From positions 1 to 20,866 of the forward strand of contig DASRIS010000197.1 of the NCBI GenBank assembly GCA_035649895.1: a DNA stretch of 20,866 bases. The letters run 5' to 3'. Positions 8,051 to 14,248 of this stretch are shown in pieces. Source of the stretch: DASSUC01 sp035649895. Lineage in GTDB: Bacteria; Actinomycetota; Actinomycetes; Mycobacteriales; Micromonosporaceae. The first letter of the stretch is position 1. Every line of letters starts with the position of its first letter. A program made the position numbers and the translations under genes. The notes beneath the pieces were generated by a model, which worked only from the letters and a program-made list of their open reading frames with translations, ran no database searches and was not told the origin of the DNA.

Positions 8051-8078
8051 ATTATATTCCAGGTAGTTGAGGCGTCAA
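8051..8078 (-). promoter_or_regulatory. Near-consensus sigma-70 promoter of the biosynthetic operon
   Basis: On the minus strand, TTGACG (8073-8078) is separated by 16 nt from a perfect TATAAT (8051-8056). This lies in the only AT-rich patch of the divergent intergenic region and points at the methyltransferase gene. Such a close match to the -35/-10 consensus is rare in DNA this GC-rich. Transcription should start near 8043-8045. Confidence 0.8.
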
Positions 8079-8154
8079 GGACTATGACGAGTTGTCGACG
8101 ACGGTGACCGCCCTGGTCAAGCCGGGTGTGGACGTGACAGGGTGCGAGACATGA
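8071..8154 (+). other. Short coding-like segment without a normal start codon
   Basis: From just after an in-frame TGA (8068) a 27-codon frame runs to a TGA at 8152 that overlaps the ATG of the DapA-like gene (ATGA). Twenty-three of 27 third positions are G or C, and the translation (…DYDELSTTVTALVKPGVDVTG…) reads like protein. The only possible starts are TTG 8092, which has AAGGA 10 nt before it, and GTG 8104. It may be a tiny leader peptide, the tail of a lost gene, or chance. The segment also overlaps the -35 region of the divergent promoter. Confidence 0.3.
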
Positions 8155-9038
8155 GCACGCTCCGCCCGCCGTGGCACGGGATCCTGGTGGCCACGGCCCT
8201 GCCGTACACCCAAGATCTTGGGGTTGACCTGGACCGCTTCGCGGCCCACGTCGGCTGGCTCGCGGAGCAGCGGTGCGCCGGGGTGGTGCCCAACGGCTCG
8301 CTCGGCGAGTACCAGACGCTCACCGACGCCGAGCGGGCGGCGGTGGTCACCACGGCCCGCGCCGCCGCGCCCGAGGGCTTCGCCGTGGTGCCGGGCATCG
8401 CCGCGTACGGCGGCCCCCAGGCGCGCCGGTGGGCCGAGCAGGCGGCCGAGGCCGGGTGCCCGGCGGTGATGCTGCTGCCGCCGAACGGCTACCGCGCCGA
8501 CGAGCGCGCGGTGGTCGCGCACTACCAGGAGGCGGCAAAGGCCGGGCTGCCGATCGTGGCCTACAACAACCCCATCGACACCAAGGTCGACCTGACCCCG
8601 CACCTGCTCGCCCGGCTGCACGGGGAGGGCCTGGTCGCGGCGGTCAAGGAGTTCACCGGCGACGTGCGCCGGGGGTACGAGATCGCCGAGCGGGCGCCCG
8701 GGCTGGACCTGCTCGTCGGCTCCGACGACGTGGTGCTGGAGCTGGGGCTGGCCGGCGCGGTCGGCTGGGTGGCCGGCGTGCCCAACGCCCTGCCCGCCGA
8801 GTGCGTGGCCCTGTGGTCCGCGGTCACCCGGCTCGACCTGGGCACCGCCCTGCCGCTCTACCGCCGGCTGCACCCGCTGCTGCGGTGGGACGCGCGGACC
8901 GAGTTCGTCCAGGCGGTCAAGCTGGCGATGGGCCTCGCCGGCCGGTACGGCGGCCCGTGCCGGCCGCCGCGGGCACCGCTCACCACCGAGCACGCCGCAC
9001 AGGTGCGCGCGGCGACCACCCGGGCACTGGGGCACTGA
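8151..9038 (+). CDS. DapA-family lyase/deaminase, probable pyrroline-4-hydroxy-2-carboxylate deaminase (295 aa)
   Basis: A class I aldolase of the dihydrodipicolinate synthase family with the Schiff-base lysine in AAVKEFTGD (Lys166), the catalytic tyrosine in VAYNNP (Tyr138) and the substrate loop NGSLGEYQTL. It is followed directly by a hydroxyproline epimerase and hydroxyproline dehydrogenase subunits. The likely reaction is therefore dehydration and deamination of 1-pyrroline-4-hydroxy-2-carboxylate to 2-oxoglutarate semialdehyde, rather than lysine synthesis. ATG 8151 is chosen over the in-frame GTG 8142 because AGGG at 8138-8141 is well spaced from it. It is the first gene of the catabolic operon. 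Function rests on family plus neighbours. Confidence 0.85.
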   Translation: MSTLRPPWHGILVATALPYTQDLGVDLDRFAAHVGWLAEQRCAGVVPNGSLGEYQTLTDAERAAVVTTARAAAPEGFAVVPGIAAYGGPQARRWAEQAAEAGCPAVMLLPPNGYRADERAVVAHYQEAAKAGLPIVAYNNPIDTKVDLTPHLLARLHGEGLVAAVKEFTGDVRRGYEIAERAPGLDLLVGSDDVVLELGLAGAVGWVAGVPNALPAECVALWSAVTRLDLGTALPLYRRLHPLLRWDARTEFVQAVKLAMGLAGRYGGPCRPPRAPLTTEHAAQVRAATTRALGH

Positions 9039-9041
9039 GCG

Positions 9042-10046
9042 ATGCGGTCCCGCCACGTCTTCCACGCCGTGGACTCGCACACCGAGGGCATGCCGACCCG
9101 GGTGGTCACCGGCGGGGTCGGGGTGGTCCCCGGCGACACCATGGCCCAGCGGCGTTCGTACCTCGTCGACCACCTGGACCACCTACGGACCCTGCTGATG
9201 TACGAGCCGCGCGGGCACTCGGCCATGTCCGGCGCGATCCTGCAGCCGCCCACCCGCCCGGACGCCGACTTCGGGGTGCTCTTCATCGAGGTCTCCGGCT
9301 GCCTGCCGATGTGCGGGCACGGCACGATCGGGGTGGCCACGGTGCTGGTGGAGACCGGCGCGGTCCCGGCCACGCCACCGGCGGCCACGGTCCGCCTGGA
9401 CACGCCGGCCGGGCTGGTCGTCGCCGAGGTGGCGGTGCGCGAGGACGGGGCGGCGACCGGCGTGACGATCCACAACGTGCCGGCCTTCACCGCCGCGCTG
9501 GACGCGGTCGTGGACGTGCCCGGCCTCGGGCCGGTGCGCCACGACATCGCCTACGGCGGCAACTTCTACGCCATCGTGGAGCTGGCCGAGCTCGACCTGC
9601 CGTACGACCGCGCGGCCGGTCCCCGGCTGCTCGCCGCCGCGCTGTCCATCATGGACGCGATCAACCGGCAGGCGCCGCCGGTGCACCCGGAGGACCCGCA
9701 GATCACCGGGGTGCACCACGTCTACCTCGCCGCGCCCGGCTCGGACGCGAAGCACTCCCGGCACGCCATGGCGATCCACCCCGGCTGGTTCGACCGCTCC
9801 CCGTGCGGCACCGGCACCTGCGCCCGGATGGCGCAGCTGTGGGCGCGCGGCGAGCTGGGGCTGGACGCAGACTTCGTCAACGAGTCGTTCATCGGCACCC
9901 GGTTCGTGGGGCGGCTGGTCGGCGAGGCGTCGGTCGGCGGCCGGCCGGCGGTGCTGCCCACGGTCACCGGGCGGGCATGGCTCACCGGCACCGCGCAGTA
10001 CCTGCTCGACCCCGAGGACCCGTTCCCCGCCGGGTTCCTGCTGTGA
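9042..10046 (+). CDS. 4-hydroxyproline 2-epimerase, proline racemase family (334 aa)
   Basis: Proline racemase fold with both catalytic cysteines: MCGHGTIG (Cys91) and DRSPCGTGTCA (Cys255). Two cysteines mark racemases and epimerases, whereas trans-3-hydroxyproline dehydratases carry Thr at one site. Other family marks are the N-terminal HAVDSHTEGMPTRVV and FIGTRFVG near the end, and the length is normal. In this operon it should convert trans-4-hydroxy-L-proline to cis-4-hydroxy-D-proline, the entry step of the pathway. ATG 9042 lies 3 nt after the previous stop. Proline racemase activity is possible but less likely beside the dehydrogenase and deaminase genes. Confidence 0.9.
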   Translation: MRSRHVFHAVDSHTEGMPTRVVTGGVGVVPGDTMAQRRSYLVDHLDHLRTLLMYEPRGHSAMSGAILQPPTRPDADFGVLFIEVSGCLPMCGHGTIGVATVLVETGAVPATPPAATVRLDTPAGLVVAEVAVREDGAATGVTIHNVPAFTAALDAVVDVPGLGPVRHDIAYGGNFYAIVELAELDLPYDRAAGPRLLAAALSIMDAINRQAPPVHPEDPQITGVHHVYLAAPGSDAKHSRHAMAIHPGWFDRSPCGTGTCARMAQLWARGELGLDADFVNESFIGTRFVGRLVGEASVGGRPAVLPTVTGRAWLTGTAQYLLDPEDPFPAGFLL

Positions 10047-11221
10047 CCGCTGCCCGGGTTCCCCCGGTGTCCGGCCGGGCGGTGGACGTGGTCGTCGTCG
10101 GCGCCGGCATCGTCGGCGCGGCCTGCGCCTACTTCGCGGCCCGCGCCGGGCTGGACGTGCTGGTGCTCGACCGGGGCCCGGTCGCCGGCGGCACGTCAGG
10201 CGCTGGCGAGGGCAACATCCTCATCTCGGACAAGCTGCCCGGCCCGGAGCTGGCGCTCGCGCTGCTCTCCGCCACGCTGTGGCGGCGGCTCGGCGAGGAG
10301 ATCGGCGCCGAGCGGATCGAGCTGGAGGCCAAGGGCGGCCTCGTCGTCGCGGCCACCGAGGCCGCCCTGGCGGGCCTGGCCGCGCTCGCCGCGGAGCAGC
10401 GCACCTACGGGGTACGGGCGGTCGGCGTACCAGCGGAGGGTCTGGCTGGGTACGAGCCGGCGCTCGCCGGCGGGCTGGCCGGCGGTGCCTTCTACCCGGA
10501 CGACCTTCAGGTGCAGCCGATGCTGGCAACGGCGCACCTGCTGCGCGCGGCCCGGGCGGCCGGCGCCAGGGTCCGGCCCGGCGTCGCGGTCACCGGGGTG
10601 CTGCGCGGCGGGCGCGGCGGCCGGGTACGCGGCGTGCGGACGGCCGGCGGCGACGTGGGCGCGGGTGCCGTGGTGAACGCCGCGGGCACCTGGGCCGGTG
10701 AGGTCGCCGGGCTGGCCGGGGTGGCGCTGCCGGTCGCGCCGCGCCGGGGGTTCGTCCTGGTCACCGAGGCGCTGCCGGCGGGGACGGTACGGCACAAGGT
10801 GTACGCGGCCGAGTACACCGCCACGATCGCCAGCGACCGGGCCGGGCTGGAGTCGTCGGCCGTGGTGGAGGGCACCCGGGCCGGGACCGTGCTGGTCGGC
10901 GCGAGCCGGGAGCGGGTCGGCTTCGACCGGGGCGGGGCGCTGCCGGTGCTGCGCCGCCTGGCCGCGCAGGCGGTGGCGCTGTTCCCGGTCCTCGCCGGGG
11001 TGCGGGTGATCCGCTACTACACCGGCTTCCGGCCGTACTGCTCGGACCACCTTCCGGTTATCGGGGCCGACCCGCGGGTGCCCGGGCTGCTGCACGCCTG
11101 CGGGCACGAAGGGGCCGGGGTCGGGCTCGCCCCGGGCACCGGCGCACTGGTCGCGGCGGCGCTGACCGGAGCGCCGCCGACGCTGGACCCGGCGCCGTAC
11201 CGGGCGGGGCGGTTCGCATGA
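10043..11221 (+). CDS. D-hydroxyproline dehydrogenase FAD subunit, DAO/HcnC-like (392 aa)
   Basis: An FAD-dependent amine oxidoreductase of the D-amino-acid oxidase/glycine oxidase fold. It has the dinucleotide motif VVVVGAGIVGAA (Gly20-Ala-Gly22…Gly25), LVLDRG, SGAGEGN and a typical C-terminal flavin segment (RPYCSDHLPVIG … CGHEGAGVGLAP). The GTG start at 10043 overlaps the epimerase stop (GTGA), and the TGA overlaps the next ATG (ATGA). A much longer frame is open upstream, but it is the antisense-like third frame of the preceding genes. With the next gene it should form the dehydrogenase that oxidises cis-4-hydroxy-D-proline to pyrroline-4-hydroxy-2-carboxylate, passing electrons through 2Fe-2S clusters rather than to oxygen. 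Confidence 0.88.
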   Translation: MTAARVPPVSGRAVDVVVVGAGIVGAACAYFAARAGLDVLVLDRGPVAGGTSGAGEGNILISDKLPGPELALALLSATLWRRLGEEIGAERIELEAKGGLVVAATEAALAGLAALAAEQRTYGVRAVGVPAEGLAGYEPALAGGLAGGAFYPDDLQVQPMLATAHLLRAARAAGARVRPGVAVTGVLRGGRGGRVRGVRTAGGDVGAGAVVNAAGTWAGEVAGLAGVALPVAPRRGFVLVTEALPAGTVRHKVYAAEYTATIASDRAGLESSAVVEGTRAGTVLVGASRERVGFDRGGALPVLRRLAAQAVALFPVLAGVRVIRYYTGFRPYCSDHLPVIGADPRVPGLLHACGHEGAGVGLAPGTGALVAAALTGAPPTLDPAPYRAGRFA

Positions 11222-12984
11222 GGTTCAGCTTCGACGGCCGCGAGATCCCGTACGTCGACGGGCAGACGGTGGCCGCCGCGCTGTGGGCGGCCGGGGTGCG
11301 CAGCTGGCGGACCAGCCGCGAGCGCGCCGCGCCGCGCGGGCTGTTCTGCGGGATCGGCGCCTGCTTCGACTGTTTGTCTACTGTGGACGGGCAGCCGAAC
11401 CGGCGGGCCTGCCTGGTGCCGGCCACTGCGGGCATGGTGGTGACCGCCCAGTCGGGTCCGGGCGCCCCCGCCGCGCCCGGCGGTGGGCCGGCCGCCTCCA
11501 CCCCGTCCGGCGCGCCTGCCGGCCGCCGCTGCGACGTCGCCGTCGTCGGGGCCGGGCCGGCCGGCCTCGCCGCCGCGGCCACCGCCGCCCAGGCCGGCCT
11601 CGGCGTCGTGCTGCTGGACGCGGCACCCCGTGCCGGCGGGCAGTTCTGGCGGCACCGGGCCGGTGACACCGGCGCCGGCCACCGGGACTGGGCGGTCTTC
11701 GCCGGGCTGCGGGCCGAGGTGGAGCGGCTGGTCGAGCACTGGCGGCAGACCGAGGTCTGGTTCGTCGAGCCCGGGTTCGGGCTGCACACCTCGACCGGGG
11801 TGGTGCGCGCCGACCGGCTGGTGCTGGCCACCGGGGCGTACGACCGTACCCTGCCCTTCCCTGGTTGGGACCTGCCCGGAGTGGTGACCGCGGGCGGCGC
11901 GCAGGCGCTGCTCAAAGGCTCCGGCGTGGTGGTGGGGGAGCGGGTGGTGGTGGCCGGGGCCGGACCGTTCCTGCTGCCGGTGGCGGCGGGGCTGCTCGCC
12001 GCGGGCGCCCGGGTCGAGGGCGTCTACGAGGCCGGCGACCCGCGCGGCTACCTGGGGCACGGGCGGCCGGCGCTGGCCTCGCTCGCCGGCAAGCTGCCGG
12101 AGGCGGCCCGGTACGCCCGGGTGCTCGCCCGGCACCGGGTGCCCTACCACACCCGGCACACTGTGGTGGCCGCTCGCGGTGAGGGCTCACTCAGCGAGGT
12201 TGAGGTCGCCCGGGTGGACCAGGCGGGGCGGGTGGTGCCGGACAGCAGCCGCCGCATCGCCTGCGACGCCCTCGCGGTCGGCTGGGGGTTCACGCCCTCG
12301 CTGGAGCTGCCGCTGGCGCTGGGCTGCGCCACCTGGGTGGGGCACGACGGCAGCCTGGTGGTGGCGGTGGACCCAGCCGGGCGTACCTCGGTCCCTGACG
12401 TGTACGCGGCCGGCGAGGTCACCGGCGTCGGCGGCGCCGAGCTGGCGGTGGCCGAGGGGCGTCTGGCCGGCGCCGCGCTCGCGCTGTCGTACCTGCGGCC
12501 CGCCCCGTTCGGGGCGGTGGAGCTGACCCGGCTGCTCAGCCGCCGGGCGGCACTGCGGCGGTTCGCCGCCGCCATGCACGCGGTGCATGCGCCGCCGGCC
12601 GGCTGGCCCGACCAGCTGGCCGGCGACACGCTGGTGTGCCGGTGCGAGGAGGTGCCGTACTCGCGGGTGGTCGAGGCCGTCGACGAGCTGGGCGCCACCG
12701 ACGCCCGCAGCGTCAAGCTGTTCGCCCGGCCGGGGATGGGCTGGTGCCAGGGCCGGGTATGCGGCTTCGCCACGGCTGCGCTCGCCGCCCGGCTGTGCGG
12801 GCGGCCGGTGGGCGAGGGCGACCTGGCGGCGTTCGCGGCCCGCCCGGTCGCCTGGCCGGTCACCCTGGGCGAGCTGGCCGGGTCGGCTGGGCTGGCCGGA
12901 CCAGCTGGCCCAGCCGCGCCCGGGGGGTCACGGCGGGGGCCGGCGCTCGCGCCGTTGCCCGAGCCGGCGCCGGAGCAGCAGTAG
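11218..12984 (+). CDS. Fused 2Fe-2S / FAD / BFD-like subunit of D-hydroxyproline dehydrogenase (HcnA-HcnB-like fusion, 588 aa)
   Basis: Three parts are visible. Residues 1-80 form a small ferredoxin-like domain (Fer2_4) with Cys44, Cys49, Cys52 and Cys65 (FCGIGACFDC…RRACL). Residues about 105-440 form an FAD/NAD-type oxidoreductase (VAVVGAGPAGLAAA, GGQFWR, VLATGAYDRTLPFPGW, VYAAGEVTGVGG). Residues about 470-525 form a BFD-like 2Fe-2S domain (Cys474, Cys476, Cys510, Cys515). A Pro/Ala/Gly linker at about 81-101 joins the first two, which in many bacteria are separate subunits. The last about 40 residues are a Pro/Gly/Ala-rich tail. The ATG overlaps the previous stop. It is the electron-transfer partner of the preceding subunit. 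Confidence 0.88.
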   Translation: MRFSFDGREIPYVDGQTVAAALWAAGVRSWRTSRERAAPRGLFCGIGACFDCLSTVDGQPNRRACLVPATAGMVVTAQSGPGAPAAPGGGPAASTPSGAPAGRRCDVAVVGAGPAGLAAAATAAQAGLGVVLLDAAPRAGGQFWRHRAGDTGAGHRDWAVFAGLRAEVERLVEHWRQTEVWFVEPGFGLHTSTGVVRADRLVLATGAYDRTLPFPGWDLPGVVTAGGAQALLKGSGVVVGERVVVAGAGPFLLPVAAGLLAAGARVEGVYEAGDPRGYLGHGRPALASLAGKLPEAARYARVLARHRVPYHTRHTVVAARGEGSLSEVEVARVDQAGRVVPDSSRRIACDALAVGWGFTPSLELPLALGCATWVGHDGSLVVAVDPAGRTSVPDVYAAGEVTGVGGAELAVAEGRLAGAALALSYLRPAPFGAVELTRLLSRRAALRRFAAAMHAVHAPPAGWPDQLAGDTLVCRCEEVPYSRVVEAVDELGATDARSVKLFARPGMGWCQGRVCGFATAALAARLCGRPVGEGDLAAFAARPVAWPVTLGELAGSAGLAGPAGPAAPGGSRRGPALAPLPEPAPEQQ

Positions 12985-12993
12985 GGTCAGCGC

Positions 12994-13656
12994 ATGGCGG
13001 CGGCGCGCGGCACAAAGGTGTACGTGGAGGCGGGGAGCAAGCGGGTGTTCGCGTGTGCGGTCGACTGGCCGGGCTGGTGCCGCTCCGCCCGCTCGGAGGA
13101 GCTGGCCCTGCAGGCCCTGGCCGAGTACGCGCCGCGCTACGCGCCGGTGCCCGAGCGGGCCGGCGTCCGGTTCCCCGCCCGGGCGGCCGGCTCCTTTGAC
13201 GTGGCCGAGCGGGTCACCGGCGATGCGTCCACCGACTTCGGGGTGCCGGGGCGGGTGCCCGAGATCGATGCCGGGCGGGTGACGCCGGCCGCCGCCCGGC
13301 GCCTCGCCTCCCTGGTCACCGCGGCCTGGGAGGTCTTTGACGAGGTGGCGGCCGGTGCGCCTGAGGAGCTGCGCAAGGGTCCCCGCGGCGGCGGGCGCGA
13401 CCGGGACAAGATGATCGACCACGTGCTCGGCGCCGAGGCGGCGTACGCACGCAAGATCGGCATCAGGATGCGGCCGCCCGCCCTGGGCGACCGGGCGGCA
13501 GTGGAGGAGCTGCGGGAGGCGATCCGGCAGGTGCTCGCCCGCCCGTCGGACGGCGAGCCGCTGGTGGAGCGCGGCTGGCCGGCCCGTTACGCCGCCCGCC
13601 GCATCGCCTGGCATGTCCTGGACCACGCCTGGGAGATGGTCGACCGCTCGACCTAG
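12994..13656 (+). CDS. DinB-like four-helix protein of unknown substrate (220 aa)
   Basis: The C-terminal two thirds look like a DinB/YfiT-type metal-dependent helical bundle. A first histidine lies in KMIDHVLGAE (His143) and a pair in RIAWHVLDHAWEM (His207, His211), which fits a three-His metal site. The N-terminal about 90 residues contain VYVEAGSKRVFACAVDWPGW, a small beta-rich module reminiscent of HicB/DUF-type folds, but I do not name it. Some family members are thiol-dependent transferases, and nothing here fixes a reaction. ATG 12994 is preceded by AGGG at a good distance and lies 9 nt after the hydroxyproline operon, so it may be cotranscribed. A functional link is not evident. Confidence 0.75.
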   Translation: MAAARGTKVYVEAGSKRVFACAVDWPGWCRSARSEELALQALAEYAPRYAPVPERAGVRFPARAAGSFDVAERVTGDASTDFGVPGRVPEIDAGRVTPAAARRLASLVTAAWEVFDEVAAGAPEELRKGPRGGGRDRDKMIDHVLGAEAAYARKIGIRMRPPALGDRAAVEELREAIRQVLARPSDGEPLVERGWPARYAARRIAWHVLDHAWEMVDRST

Positions 13657-13662
13657 TGACCC

Positions 13663-13681
13663 AGCGTGGACCGTGCACGCT
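13663..13681 (+). terminator. Weak hairpin after the DinB-like gene
   Basis: A six-base-pair stem (AGCGTG / CACGCT) with a 7-nt loop lies just after the stop at 13656. There is no T-tract, as is common in actinobacteria. It may end the plus-strand operon, but the stem is short and could be chance. Confidence 0.3.
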
Positions 13682-13845
13682 CACTGCCGGCGAGGCCGGT
13701 TGAAGCGCAGCATGTTGCCGGAGGGGTCGCGGAAGGCGCAGTCGTCGGTCCTGAAGATGACACCGCGACGTCGTTGCGCACCTGAAGGCCGAGCACGTCC
13801 CAGCAGGCGGTCGCTGGCGGGCGCGTCCACATACTTGTTGATCAT
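13681..13845 (-). pseudogene. Decayed VOC/glyoxalase-superfamily gene
   Basis: The minus strand keeps pieces of a vicinal-oxygen-chelate protein in different frames. A start MINKYVDAP begins at 13845. A second-frame piece WDVLGLQVRNDVA, typical of the first beta-alpha unit (FWxDVLGLEVR), lies at about 13764-13802. The first frame then resumes with VIFRTDDCAFRDPSGNMLRF, the family's C-terminal strand with DPxGN at 13714-13728, and ends at a TGA at 13681. The middle of the domain is missing and a frame change is needed, so the roughly 120-residue protein cannot be made. It is a relic, and a functional short protein is unlikely. Confidence 0.7.
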
Positions 13846-13879
13846 GTGAAGATGCTGCGGACGCTCTAGTTTAGATGGG

Positions 13880-14248
13880 GTGGCCACACTTCGACATATT
13901 GGGCGAGCGACGGTACGGCGATACGTCGGGAAGGCCCGGGTCGGGGGTCATGCCGGCAAGGCGCGGGTGGAGGACGCGGCTTCGGCAGGGGACAGCGCCG
14001 CGACGAACGTCCTCCGGCTGGACGAGCCCGTGCACCAGCCGGTGTTCGTCGATGCCAGCGGCCGGCGGCACCGGACCCTGCGCCGGCTGGCGCTGGCCGT
14101 AGGGCTGGCGGCGCTGCTCGCCGTGCTCCTGTTGTGGCTGACACAGCTTGGTGCCACGGTGCGGCCGGCGCCTGTCCCGCCCTGTGTCAGTGCCCCCGCC
14201 GGCCAGGGCGTCGCTCCCGATGCGGGTGTGGTGTGTGAGGACAGGTGA
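13880..14248 (+). CDS. Small single-pass membrane protein upstream of the polysaccharide synthase (up to 122 aa)
   Basis: A basic cytoplasmic segment (VFVDASGRRHRTLRRL) precedes one transmembrane helix (LALAVGLAALLAVLLLWL, about residues 68-86) and a short Pro-rich tail with two Cys (PPCVS, VVCED). The stop overlaps the GTG of the deacetylase/glycosyltransferase gene (GTGA), so the products are made together. It is probably a small partner or anchor of that enzyme. The start is uncertain: GTG 13880 gives 122 residues with a basic, partly repeated N-terminus (GKARV twice), while GTG 13967 has AAGG upstream and gives 93 residues. I recognise the arrangement from other actinobacteria but no named function. 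Confidence 0.7.
   Translation: MATLRHIGRATVRRYVGKARVGGHAGKARVEDAASAGDSAATNVLRLDEPVHQPVFVDASGRRHRTLRRLALAVGLAALLAVLLLWLTQLGATVRPAPVPPCVSAPAGQGVAPDAGVVCEDR

Noticed and set aside
8273..10042. Open frame continuous with the FAD dehydrogenase subunit that would extend it by about 590 residues
   Set aside because: This part is an out-of-frame reading of the DapA-like and epimerase genes; the true protein starts at GTG 10043, where the flavoprotein homology begins.
12885..12915. Inverted repeat GGCTGGGC/GCCCAGCC near the end of the fused dehydrogenase gene
   Set aside because: It lies within the coding sequence of a Gly/Ala/Pro-rich tail, where such repeats follow from codon composition.
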